Source: Candidatus Korobacter versatilis (GTDB taxonomy: Bacteria > Acidobacteriota > Terriglobia > Terriglobales > Acidobacteriaceae). From it: a DNA stretch of 43,694 nucleotides. A model generated the notes under the pieces. It was not told where the DNA came from. It saw only the letters and a list, made by a program, of their open reading frames with translations, and made no database searches. Position numbers and translations under genes: made by a program. Location: NCBI GenBank assembly GCA_016185395.1, contig JACPNR010000007.1, positions 1 to 43,694 on the forward strand, in the 5' to 3' direction. Below are positions 25,856 through 33,816 of the stretch, piece after piece; position 1 is the stretch's first letter, and every line of letters begins with the position of its first letter.

Positions 25856-26392
25856 ATGAAAAGACTCACCGTGCTGTACGACTACAACTGCGGACTCTGC
25901 CAACGCGCGCGGCGCTGGCTCGAAGCGCAGCCGAAGTTTCTGGCGCTGGAGTTCATCCCCGCGGGCTCGGACCACGCGCGCTTCCGTTTCCCCACCATCC
26001 CCGACAGGGTGGAAGAACTCATCGTGGTCGCCGACGACGGGGGCATCTACAAGGGTGACCGCGCCTGGATCATGTGTCTCTACGCGCTCGCCGACTACCG
26101 CGAGTGGGCGCTGCGCCTGGCCGCGCCGAAGTTGTTGCCGCTGGCGCGGGCCGCCTTTCAACTCATCAGCGAGAACCGCATCGCCATCTCGCGGCTCTTT
26201 CATCTCTACACGGACGAAGGCGTGGCCGCCGAACTTACGCGCCAGGGCGTGATCGGCTGCGTCATCGCTCCCGGCGCGCCCGCGCCGCGGCAGATTGCGC
26301 CGCAGGTTCCAGCAGGCCCCACGGGCGCGCCCGGTTCCGGCGGCGCCTTGCACATCCGCAGCACGAACGAGATCCGGGAATGGTTGGAGTAA
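25856..26392 (+). CDS. DCC family thiol-disulfide oxidoreductase-like protein (DUF393)
   Basis: The 178-residue protein begins with the family hallmark D9-Y-N-C12-G-L-C15, a thioredoxin-like C-x-x-C next to the first beta strand (LTVLYDYNC). Most DCC proteins are presumed thiol-disulfide oxidoreductases. The conserved central helices (RAWIMCLYAL) are present. An unusual Pro/Ala/Gly-rich insert (about 143-165) precedes the C-terminus. No signal peptide, so it is cytoplasmic. GAAGGAAGG provides the ribosome site. It lies in an operon with a membrane protein and an SRPBCC protein, 17 bp before the latter. Confidence 0.88.
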   Translation: MKRLTVLYDYNCGLCQRARRWLEAQPKFLALEFIPAGSDHARFRFPTIPDRVEELIVVADDGGIYKGDRAWIMCLYALADYREWALRLAAPKLLPLARAAFQLISENRIAISRLFHLYTDEGVAAELTRQGVIGCVIAPGAPAPRQIAPQVPAGPTGAPGSGGALHIRSTNEIREWLE

Positions 26393-26409
26393 GTACCGAG
26401 GAGACCTTT

Positions 26410-26973
26410 ATGCGCACCTATACATTCATCACCGAACACTGGGTCCCGGCGGCGCTCGACGACGTCTTCGCCTTCTTCGCCGACCCGCAGAACCTGCCGC
26501 GCCTCTCGCCGCCCGACCTCGACATCAAGCTCGGAAAGGTCGCGCTCGCCGCGCCCGGTTTTGTGCCACCGGAATACCAGCAGCGCCGCCAGCAGTTTGC
26601 GGGCGCGGGCTCGGCGGTCGAAGTCCGCTTCCACCCGCCCGAGTTCGGCATCCCCATGGCGCACACCGCGCACATCACCGAGTTCGTCTGGGGCCACGCC
26701 TTCCGGGATCGCACCTCGCACTGGCCGCTGTTGCGTTGGGACCACAAGCACGAGTTCGCCGCGCTCGAGCGCAACGGCGTCCGTGGGACCCTGGTCCGCG
26801 ACCTGGTGCGCTACGCGCTCGGCCCGGGGTGGTTCGGCGTACTGCTGCACCGCCTGTTCGTGCGCCGCGCGATCGTCGACATGTTCGCCTACCGGCAGCG
26901 CGCGCTGGAGAAGATCGTGGGCGCAGGTGCGCTCATCGGACACGGGTTCACGCCGGTCGAAAAGACGGCATAG
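26410..26973 (+). CDS. SRPBCC (START/Bet v1-like) domain protein
   Basis: From ATG 26410 (GAGGAG upstream) it has 187 residues. The opening strand YTFITEHWVPAALDDVFAFF and ADPQNLPRLSPP are typical of SRPBCC proteins, helix-grip folds with a hydrophobic ligand pocket, often of the CDP-paratose-epimerase-linked or cyclase-like kind. WDHKHEFAAL and the final helix (about 155-172) complete the fold. The ligand is unknown. It follows the DCC gene by 17 bp, so the two probably act together or are co-expressed. Confidence 0.85.
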   Translation: MRTYTFITEHWVPAALDDVFAFFADPQNLPRLSPPDLDIKLGKVALAAPGFVPPEYQQRRQQFAGAGSAVEVRFHPPEFGIPMAHTAHITEFVWGHAFRDRTSHWPLLRWDHKHEFAALERNGVRGTLVRDLVRYALGPGWFGVLLHRLFVRRAIVDMFAYRQRALEKIVGAGALIGHGFTPVEKTA

Positions 26974-26990
26974 TCCATGAATAGGATTGA

Positions 26991-27019
26991 GTCATGCTGA
27001 GCGGAGGCGCGTCCGCGCC
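26991..27019 (+). repeat. GTCATGCTGAGCGG-type intergenic element
   Basis: GTCATGCTGAGCGG (26991-27004) is followed by the palindrome GGCGCG-TC-CGCGCC (27006-27019). A near-identical GTCATCCTGAGCGG lies at 36819-36832. It resembles dispersed intergenic elements I associate with acidobacterial genomes. Confidence 0.45.
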
Positions 27020-27087
27020 GCAGTCGAAGCATCCCTGCCCTTCCAAGGGCGCGCGCGCGAGTTGGATACAATCGGGCGTCCGCCCCG

Positions 27088-28224
27088 ATGCACATCGTCC
27101 CGATCTCGCTCGCCGCGCTCGCCCTCGTCGCGTGGCTTCATCTCGTATTCGCGCGGGGGATCTTCTGGGTCTTCCGCCCACTGCCCATCGCCAGCCCCGC
27201 CACGCACGCGCGCTTCGTCGCCATCATCCCGGCGCGCAACGAAGCGGAGCACATCGAGGAGGCCGTGCGCTCGCTGCTCAGCCAGAAAGATATCGACCTG
27301 CTCCAGATCATTGTGGTGGATGACGGCTCGACCGACGCAACGGCAGCGCTCGCGCGCAGCGCCGGCGCAGTGGCTGGAAGGCCTCAACAAGTCACCGTGC
27401 TCCCCGGCGAACCGCTTCCCGCCGGCTGGACCGGCAAAGTCTGGGCGCTGCAGCAGGGCGCAGACGCGGCGAAGAGGTTCGCGCCGGACTTTTTCCTCTT
27501 CACCGACGCCGACATCGCGCACGGCGAGCGCGTTGTCGCTGGCCTCGCCGCGCAAGCCGAGCGAGGTCACGACCTCGTCTCCGCCATGGTCGAATTGCGC
27601 TGCCAGAGCTTCGCCGAGAAGTTCCTCATCCCGGCGTTCGTTTACTTCTTTTTCCAGCTTTATCCGCCGCGCTGGATCTCCGACCCAAAGCGCGCAACCG
27701 CGGGCGCCGCGGGCGGCTGCGTCCTCGTCCGACCCGCGGCACTCGCAGCAGCCGGCGGACTCGCGGCCATCCGCGGCGCCATCATCGATGACTGCGCGCT
27801 CGCCGCCGCCGCGAAGCGCAGGGGCGCGCGCCTCTGGCTCGGCCCTACGGCGAGATCGCGCAGCCTGCGCGGCTACGGCACATTCGCCGCCGTCGGCAGC
27901 ATGATCTCGCGCACCGCCTTCAACCAGCTGCGGCACTCGGCCGTGCTGCTGCTGGCGACCATCCTCGGCATGCTCGTCATCTACATCGCGCCCATCGCGC
28001 TGCTCTGCGCGCGCCAAACGCTCGCGACATGGCTCGCCGCCACTGCGATCGCGCTCATGCTCGTCAGTTACCTCCCCGCGCTCCGCGCCTACCACCGCAA
28101 TCCGCTCTGGGCCTTCACGCTGCCGCTCGCCGCGCTTTTCTATCTCGGCGCGACCATCCACTCCGCCATCCGCTACTGGTCGGGGCGGGGCGGCGAATGG
28201 AAAGGCCGCCACCAGGACGTCTAG
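27088..28224 (+). CDS. hpnB: Glycosyltransferase family 2, HpnB-like (hopanoid-associated)
   Basis: The 378-residue protein has an N-terminal membrane helix, then a GT-A domain. Motifs are VAIIPARNEAEHIEEAVRSL, IIVVDDGSTD (UDP-sugar site), FTDADIAHG (DxD metal motif) and GAIIDDCALA. Two to three C-terminal membrane helices follow (about 295-365). PARNEA, GGCVLVRPAAL, GG..AIRGAIIDDCALA and the final GRGGEWKGR are characteristic of the hopene-associated HpnB group. It probably glycosylates a lipid on the membrane, but the reaction of HpnB is not settled. No other hopanoid gene is in the window. TACAAT lies 15 bp before the ATG; the ribosome site is weak. Confidence 0.85.
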   Translation: MHIVPISLAALALVAWLHLVFARGIFWVFRPLPIASPATHARFVAIIPARNEAEHIEEAVRSLLSQKDIDLLQIIVVDDGSTDATAALARSAGAVAGRPQQVTVLPGEPLPAGWTGKVWALQQGADAAKRFAPDFFLFTDADIAHGERVVAGLAAQAERGHDLVSAMVELRCQSFAEKFLIPAFVYFFFQLYPPRWISDPKRATAGAAGGCVLVRPAALAAAGGLAAIRGAIIDDCALAAAAKRRGARLWLGPTARSRSLRGYGTFAAVGSMISRTAFNQLRHSAVLLLATILGMLVIYIAPIALLCARQTLATWLAATAIALMLVSYLPALRAYHRNPLWAFTLPLAALFYLGATIHSAIRYWSGRGGEWKGRHQDV

Positions 28225-28272
28225 ACGCCTGTACAATTGCCCGCTACTCCAGCGTCTCCCAAAGGACCTGCC

Positions 28273-29166
28273 ATGCGCAAACTCGCCACCGTCGTGATCC
28301 TCTGCGCCTTCCTCGTCGCCTCCGCCGCCGCGCAATCTTCGCTGCAGAACGCCTTCCTCGGACGCGAGGTCGAGTTGAAGCTCGATATGCCCGCCACGCA
28401 GCAGGGCGTGGACCTCAACTTCTCGAGCGGCCAGCCGCTCGACTGGCGCACCTACTCGCAGCGCCTCAAGCAGTTCGGCGTCGCCATCCGCAAGGGCGAC
28501 ACGCCGACCGTGACCTCGCTGGTGGTGAAGAAGGACCGCATCGAGTTCCAGCTCGATGGCGGCGGCTACGGCACGTTCTGGGATGACACCTCGGGCGTCT
28601 CCGCCCGCATGATCGGCAAGAGCAACTACGAGCGGCAGCTGGAGAACGATCTAAGCCGCGAAACCGATCCCCGCCGCCGCGACCAGTTGCGTCGCGAGCT
28701 TGACCGCGAGCGCAGCCGCCGCGAGCGCGAGCAGTTTGCGGAGAACTCGCGCGCCGCCGTCGCCAACCAGATCAAGCAGCAGGAGATCGCCGGCAAGCGC
28801 CTGCAGGGCGGCTCGCGCTTCAACCTGCGCTGGACGGGACGCATCCCTGAATCCGACCTCACGCCCGAGGCCATCATGCAGCGCCTCGAACCGTGGGTGA
28901 GTTTCTCCGGCACGCGCAATTCTCCCAACGTCTTCGCTCCCAACACGCCACCGCCGGCGCCGAACAGCAACAGCGCGGTGCAATTGCAGCGCGGCATGAA
29001 GATGGCGGCCGTGGAAGCGATGCTCGGCCGCGGCCAACTGCTCACCGAGAACACCAGCGGCGACGGCCTGCGCTCCAGCGAGTATCGCTACGTCACCACC
29101 GACAACCTGGTGGACGTGACCTACGTGGAGGGCGTGCTGGTGCGCTACTCGATCTCGTCGCGCTAG
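28273..29166 (+). CDS. Exported protein of unknown function
   Basis: From ATG 28273 (AAAGGA upstream) it has 297 residues. Residues 1-21 are a signal peptide (CAFLVASAAAQ). The mature part opens with GREVELKLDMPATQQGVDLN, has a strongly charged Arg/Glu helical segment (about 123-160, coiled-coil-like) and ends in a domain with VEAMLGRGQLLTENTSG and VTYVEGVLVRYSI. The last part resembles SmpA/BamE-like small folds that begin with a G-M-x-x-x-x-V pattern (RGMKMAAVEAMLG). Function unknown; periplasmic or outer-membrane-linked. It lies 48 bp after hpnB and converges on amt. Confidence 0.75.
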   Translation: MRKLATVVILCAFLVASAAAQSSLQNAFLGREVELKLDMPATQQGVDLNFSSGQPLDWRTYSQRLKQFGVAIRKGDTPTVTSLVVKKDRIEFQLDGGGYGTFWDDTSGVSARMIGKSNYERQLENDLSRETDPRRRDQLRRELDRERSRREREQFAENSRAAVANQIKQQEIAGKRLQGGSRFNLRWTGRIPESDLTPEAIMQRLEPWVSFSGTRNSPNVFAPNTPPPAPNSNSAVQLQRGMKMAAVEAMLGRGQLLTENTSGDGLRSSEYRYVTTDNLVDVTYVEGVLVRYSISSR

Positions 29167-29187
29167 TCGGTCGCGCTCGATCCAGAC

Positions 29188-30810
29188 TCAGTCGCCGGAC
29201 GTCGCGTCTCCGATGGCGATCCTGCGGTACGCGTGCACGATGTCCGTCTTGCTTACCATGCCGAGCAAGCGGTTCTCCTCGCGGCGCGAGACCACGGGGA
29301 AATTCGCCAGGTGCCGCTCGCGCATCCGCTCCACGATCTCGTGGACCGTCTGGTCCGGGAACGCCGACTCCACCTCGCGCGTGTACACGGCCGCCACGGC
29401 CACGCGGCCGCGCTCCTCGCGCGCGATCTTCGTCACGTCTGCCATGGTGATGATGCCGCACAGCTCGTCGTACGGGTTCAGCACGGGCACAGCGAAGACT
29501 TCGCGGCTGAACATGAGCTCCTGCACCGTCTCGAGCGTGTCACCCACGCGCACCGTCGCGGGCTCGGTCATCACCTGGTCCACGCGGACGGCGCTGAGCA
29601 CGTGCAATGGCATGCCGCGCGGGCTCGCCTCCGGAAAGAATTCCGGATAGGCCGCCATGCCGTGCTCGGCCACGTCGAGCCCGCTCAACTCTTCGTCCTC
29701 GCTCACGCGCAGCCCGAACAACTTCTGCAGCAGCCAGAAGAGCGCGACGGAAGTCAGCAGGCCGTAAGCGATCGCCGTCACCGTGCCGATCAGTTGCGGA
29801 AGGAAGTGGACGGTGTATCCGTGGAAACCGTTGGGGACCATCGGCGCCCACAATCCGGCAGCGAGTCCGCCGAGCAGTCCGGGCGTCATGTGCACCGGGC
29901 CAACGCCGCAGGGGTCGTCGATGTCGAGCTTCTTGGCGATGAACTTCGCCATCCACGGGATCTGCGCGCCCGCGACCACGCCCAGCAAGATCGCGTAAAT
30001 GGGATGGACGAGATGCACGCCGGAACAGATTGCCACCGCGCCGGCGAGCCCGCCATTCGGCGTGATGATGGGGTCAGCCTTGCCCGTCTGCGCCCACGTT
30101 CCGGCCATGGAACCAAGGATGCCGCCCGCCATCGCCGCCAGCGTGTTGATCGCGACCAGCGGCAGGTCCGCGGCCATGTTGCCGTAACTCGGCACCGAGC
30201 CGAGGTTGAAGCCGAACCAGCAGAACATGAGCATCATGGCGCCGAGTCCCATCATGGGGACGTCGTGCGCCGTGGCCGGCGTCTTGCGGCGGCCCAGGAA
30301 CTTCGCGCCCACTAATCCAACGATGCCGCCGACGGCGTGCACGCCGAGCGAACCGGCGTAGTCCTGCACGCCCAGCCGCGCCAGCGGCCCATTCCACAAC
30401 AGGTACGCGAAGCCGGGATAGATCACGCCGACGTACACCGCGGCGAAAACCAGGTAGGCGGAGAACTTCATGCGGCCCGAGAAGCATCCGCTGGGGATGG
30501 CGCACGAGACGAGCGCGAACATCAGCGAGACGTAGAACGCGATGGAGTGGCCGCCGTCGGAGATGAACTCCCAGGGCGCGCGCCAGCCGTTGGGCAGCGC
30601 GGCCAGCGGCCATCCGTATTGCTTGATGGCGAAGCCGAACAACAGGAAGACGATGATGCCCACGCCCATGTGGCCGGTCATCTTCATCATCACGTTGGCC
30701 ACGTCGCGCGAGCGCACCTGCCCGCCTTCGAGCAGGAAGAACCCGGCCTGCATGAGGAAGATCAAGCTGCCCATGGAGAGCAGCCACAGCCAATATACGT
30801 TCGTCTCCAC
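29188..30810 (-). CDS. amt: Ammonium transporter Amt fused to two CBS domains
   Basis: The first ~390 residues are an Amt/Mep/Rh channel with about 11 membrane helices; it conducts ammonium or ammonia. Pore histidines appear in GVHAVGGIVGL and GPVHMTPGLLGG. The final helix is followed by the usual Amt C-terminal signal LDVAEHGMAAYPEF. Residues about 409-462 and 476-531 are two CBS domains (DQVMTEP...GIITMADV and AVYTREVES...GMVSKTDIV), which bind adenine nucleotides. The fusion suggests gating by energy state. A GTG start at 30810 has a strong GGAGG seven bases upstream. No PII gene is adjacent. Confidence 0.93.
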   Translation of the reverse strand: METNVYWLWLLSMGSLIFLMQAGFFLLEGGQVRSRDVANVMMKMTGHMGVGIIVFLLFGFAIKQYGWPLAALPNGWRAPWEFISDGGHSIAFYVSLMFALVSCAIPSGCFSGRMKFSAYLVFAAVYVGVIYPGFAYLLWNGPLARLGVQDYAGSLGVHAVGGIVGLVGAKFLGRRKTPATAHDVPMMGLGAMMLMFCWFGFNLGSVPSYGNMAADLPLVAINTLAAMAGGILGSMAGTWAQTGKADPIITPNGGLAGAVAICSGVHLVHPIYAILLGVVAGAQIPWMAKFIAKKLDIDDPCGVGPVHMTPGLLGGLAAGLWAPMVPNGFHGYTVHFLPQLIGTVTAIAYGLLTSVALFWLLQKLFGLRVSEDEELSGLDVAEHGMAAYPEFFPEASPRGMPLHVLSAVRVDQVMTEPATVRVGDTLETVQELMFSREVFAVPVLNPYDELCGIITMADVTKIAREERGRVAVAAVYTREVESAFPDQTVHEIVERMRERHLANFPVVSRREENRLLGMVSKTDIVHAYRRIAIGDATSGD

Positions 30811-30936
30811 CCAGTCACCTCCGACCCGGTTTCGCGACGCTCACGGCTGGAACGGATTCCTGTTCCGGCATTCTGGTCTGGCAGGCGTGTGGAAACCCAA
30901 TTCAAACTTTTTATCGGGTACATAACGGAAAACGAC

Positions 30937-31019
30937 TAGGAGTTAGGAGTTAGTAGCTAGGAGCCAGCGGGAATCACGCGCGGACGCGTGCTAACTCCTA
31001 GCTACTAACTCCTAACTAC
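30937..31019. repeat. Nested inverted repeat between amt and the sigma-like gene
   Basis: 21-bp arms at 30943-30963 and 30995-31015 are perfectly complementary, made of the words TAGGAGTTAG and TAGCTAGGAG. The loop itself contains CACGCG-CGGA-CGCGTG (30975-30990). It lies between divergent genes. Confidence 0.7.
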
Positions 31020-31070
31020 TGCCTCTCACCCCACGACTGCTCTGCTTTCTGCAATAATCGGCGGCTCGGT

Positions 31071-31499
31071 ATGCCCATCGACGAAGAGGATTTTCACGAG
31101 TTCTACACGCGCTGGAACCGCAGCATCTACGGCTTCTGCCGGATGTTCCTGGGCGACGACGAGCCCGCCGAGCTCGCCACGCAAGAGGCGTTCGTGCAGT
31201 ACGTGCGCGAGCAGGAACCGCTCACCGTCTCCCAGCTCCCGCGCAAGCTCATGCGCAACGCCATCAGGGAATCCATCAAGCTCGAGCGCAAGGAGCCGCG
31301 CTTCCCTGACACCGAGGAACTCGAGGACATCCTGCCGCTGCTCCCGCCCAGCGACCGCGCCGTCTTCATCCTGCGCTCCACCCTTGACGTCTCGGCGATC
31401 GAGACCGCCGGCATCCTGCAGCTCCCCATCGAGCAGGTCAACGAGAGCTGGATGAAGGCTTCGCTCTACCTGCGCGACGTCTGGCTCAAGAAAAAGTAG
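31071..31499 (+). CDS. Short sigma-70-like protein
   Basis: The 142-residue protein looks like an abridged ECF sigma factor. Residues 5-45 (FHEFYTRWNRSIYGFCRMFL ... EAFVQYVRE) match region 2 and about 90-140 (LPPSDRAVFILRSTLDVSAI ... ASLYLRDVWLK) match the helix-turn-helix of region 4. The linker is short and the region-4 recognition part is weakly basic, so promoter recognition is uncertain. No anti-sigma gene is adjacent. The ribosome site is poor; an AATAAT (31053-31058) lies 12 bp before the ATG. It could regulate an outside regulon or be a degenerate member. Confidence 0.65.
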   Translation: MPIDEEDFHEFYTRWNRSIYGFCRMFLGDDEPAELATQEAFVQYVREQEPLTVSQLPRKLMRNAIRESIKLERKEPRFPDTEELEDILPLLPPSDRAVFILRSTLDVSAIETAGILQLPIEQVNESWMKASLYLRDVWLKKK

Positions 31500-31536
31500 C
31501 AGGGGCCTACCGGCAGGCAGTAAGAACAACACCTTT

Positions 31537-31603
31537 ACCACGAAGGACACGAAGGTTTTTATTTCCTTCGTGTACCTTCGTGTACCTTCGTGTCCTTTGT
31601 GGT
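31537..31603. repeat. Inverted repeat with three tandem 10-mers, between convergent genes
   Basis: ACCACGAAGGACACGAAGG (31537-31555) pairs with 31585-31603 at 18 of 19 positions. Between lie tandem CCTTCGTGTA words (31565, 31575, 31585). It follows the sigma-like gene and the esterase gene 3' ends, so it may be a bidirectional terminator. Confidence 0.7.
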
Positions 31604-31612
31604 CGGGGGTTT

Positions 31613-32494
31613 TTACCTCCCGGCGAAGGCCCGGGAGTGGAACTTCAGCGACGCCGGCAGGTGCTCGGCGAAGTACACCCAATCGTGCGCCCCGGGATAC
31701 AGATGCGCCTCGTGCGGCACCTTCAGTCGCGTCAGTTCGGCATCGAGCGCGCGCGTCCCCGCGAAAAAGCCGTAGCCATCTTCCGTCCCGCAATCGAAGT
31801 AGATCTTCATCTTGCGCAGCGCCGCGGCATTGCGCCACGCCAGCGTGATGGGGCTGTTCCGCTCGTAGAACGGCTTGTCGGTCGGTGTACCGAACACCGG
31901 GCCCATGAGCGCGCCCGCGATGCCGCGCAGGTTCTCCGGCGGACGCACGAAGATGGCCGCGCTATGCGCGCTCGCCGACCCGAACAGCTGCGGATGCGCG
32001 AACGCAAGATGCAGCGCGCCGTAGCCGCCCATGGATATCCCGCTCACGCCGCGCGCGGCGCGCCCCGGCTTCACGCGATATTTCTTCTCGATCGCGGGAA
32101 TGAATTCGCGGATGAAGAACTGTTCGTACTTCACGCGGCCGTCCCGTGAGTCGATGTAGAAGGTCGTCCCGCCCGCCGGCGTCACCGTGATGAACTCCAC
32201 CAGTTCGCCGCTCGCCTGCATGTTCTCCACCAGGTTCCACGCGCCTGTCTGGATGAACGACTGCTCGCTGTCGCCGAGCCCGTGCAAGTGATAAAGGATG
32301 GGATAACGCCGCTGCTTATCGGCGCCATAGCTCGCCGGCAGCAGCGCGCAGTAGTCCACGCTGCGCTTGAGGACAGCGCTCTTCACGCTCGCGCACTCGG
32401 CGCGCGCCTCCGCCGCGAATGTGGGCGTTGCGGCGCCCAGCGCCGCGCACACCACGGCCAGCAAGATGATCGGAGATTTCCGCGGGGACATCAT
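31613..32494 (-). CDS. Secreted alpha/beta-hydrolase esterase (esterase D/feruloyl-type)
   Basis: From ATG 32494 it has 293 residues; the next codon is also ATG. Residues 1-28 form a signal peptide. The alpha/beta-hydrolase core shows YPILYHLHGLGDSEQSF (oxyanion strand), the nucleophile elbow G-I-S154-M-G, acid D239 (CGTEDGYG) and H270 (GAHDWVYF). The family includes esterase D, antigen 85 and feruloyl esterases, so it cleaves some ester of a sugar or aromatic compound; the substrate cannot be told. The start overlaps the ABC permease stop (ATGA), so it is the third gene of that operon and could act on a substrate handled by the exporter. Confidence 0.88.
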   Translation of the reverse strand: MMSPRKSPIILLAVVCAALGAATPTFAAEARAECASVKSAVLKRSVDYCALLPASYGADKQRRYPILYHLHGLGDSEQSFIQTGAWNLVENMQASGELVEFITVTPAGGTTFYIDSRDGRVKYEQFFIREFIPAIEKKYRVKPGRAARGVSGISMGGYGALHLAFAHPQLFGSASAHSAAIFVRPPENLRGIAGALMGPVFGTPTDKPFYERNSPITLAWRNAAALRKMKIYFDCGTEDGYGFFAGTRALDAELTRLKVPHEAHLYPGAHDWVYFAEHLPASLKFHSRAFAGR

Positions 32495-33816
32495 TCGTAG
32501 CGCAGCGCCTGCACCGGATCGAGCTTCGCCGCGCGCGCCGCCGGATACAGCCCGGAGACCAGGCTCACGATGACTGCCATCACGATGGCGGCGGCGACCA
32601 GCCACCACGGCACCAGCCAGAAGTTTTCCGGCGGCAGGTCCTGGCGGGCGAACCACCAGTTCGTCCCCAGATTGATCACGCGTCCGATCGCCCAGCCCAG
32701 CGCCACTCCGAAGGCGCCGCCGGCCAGGCCCATGGCCGCCGCCTCGGCGAAGAACAGGCGCTTCACGTCCGCGTCACTCGCGCCGATGGCTTTCATGATG
32801 CCGATCTCGCGGCGGCGCTCCAGGATGGCCATCACCAGCGTGTTGATGATCCCCAGCGACGCGACCGCGACGCCGAGCGAGCCGAAGATGATGAGGAACA
32901 GGTCGAGCGCGAGGAAGAAGCGGCGCATCCCTTTACTCGCATCGAGCGCGGACCAGGTGGTGAAGCCCATTTTCTTGATGGCTTCCTGCACCGCCTGCGC
33001 GTCCTTCGGGTTCCCGACCCGGACCAGCAGGCTGATGTACGTGGGCTTGGCGCCGGCCGAGACCGCGTCGCGCAGCGCGGAGGGCTGCAGCACATTCATC
33101 TTCTCCGCCACGTTGACCGGGATGAAGAGGCGCCCGCGCGCGAAGTTGCGCCACCCGCCATAGGGCTCTTGCTTCACGATGCCCACGATGGTGAAGGTCT
33201 TTTCCCGGCGCAGGACGGTGAACCCCTGCTCCTGCGTGCCCGCGTCCGTCGCGCTGCGCTCGGCGTAGCGCAGCGTCACTTGTTTGCCCAGCAGCGGCGC
33301 GTTGGGTGAGATGCGCTTGGCGAAATCCTCCTGCAGCACGACCTCATCCGCTTCCGGACCGGAAAAGAACCGGCCTTGCGCGTCGTCGAAAGCGTCGCTC
33401 CCGCGCGCCGATAGCGGAAGACCGGCGACGGTCGAGAACTGCGAGTGTCCTTCAAACACGACTTCCGTCTGGAAGCGCATCTCGGGATAGACCTCGACCA
33501 CGTTCGGCAACTTCGCGATCTCGTTCCGTGCGGCAGCGTCGAGCGGCTGCGCGTTCTCATTGGACTTGGTCTTCTCGGAGCGCCGCTCGTCGCTATCGAA
33601 GCTCATGAAGTCACGCTTCGAGAACACCGCCACCGTCTCGAAGATGCCCGACCGGTTCAGGTTGCGGTTGGCCCAAGCCTGCAGCCCGATGCCGAGCGAA
33701 AGCAGCGCCACCAGCGACGCCACGCCCACCGCAATGCCGGCGGTCGTAAGCATGTTGCGCAGCTTCGATTCCTTCAGGTTGCGGCCCGCCAGTTCGAGCA
33801 TGTCATAAGCCATCAT
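32491..33816 (-). CDS. MacB/FtsX-type ABC transporter permease
   Basis: The 441-residue frame has a short cytoplasmic start (ELAGRNLKESKLRNMLTTAG), a first helix (about 20-45), a periplasmic MacB-PCD domain (about 60-285) and three C-terminal helices (about 310-335, 355-380, 400-425). This is the MacB/LolC topology of mechanotransducing exporters. The end ARAAKLDPVQALRYE is a family hallmark. A strong GGAGGTG lies before ATG 33816, which overlaps the ATPase stop by four bases. Such pairs export lipoproteins, peptides or antibiotics; no adaptor (MacA) gene is nearby. Confidence 0.92.
   Translation of the reverse strand: MMAYDMLELAGRNLKESKLRNMLTTAGIAVGVASLVALLSLGIGLQAWANRNLNRSGIFETVAVFSKRDFMSFDSDERRSEKTKSNENAQPLDAAARNEIAKLPNVVEVYPEMRFQTEVVFEGHSQFSTVAGLPLSARGSDAFDDAQGRFFSGPEADEVVLQEDFAKRISPNAPLLGKQVTLRYAERSATDAGTQEQGFTVLRREKTFTIVGIVKQEPYGGWRNFARGRLFIPVNVAEKMNVLQPSALRDAVSAGAKPTYISLLVRVGNPKDAQAVQEAIKKMGFTTWSALDASKGMRRFFLALDLFLIIFGSLGVAVASLGIINTLVMAILERRREIGIMKAIGASDADVKRLFFAEAAAMGLAGGAFGVALGWAIGRVINLGTNWWFARQDLPPENFWLVPWWLVAAAIVMAVIVSLVSGLYPAARAAKLDPVQALRYE

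Noticed and set aside
30811..30936. Sigma-54 promoter for amt
   Set aside because: No TGGCAC-N5-TTGC pattern was found in this stretch, despite the nitrogen-related gene.
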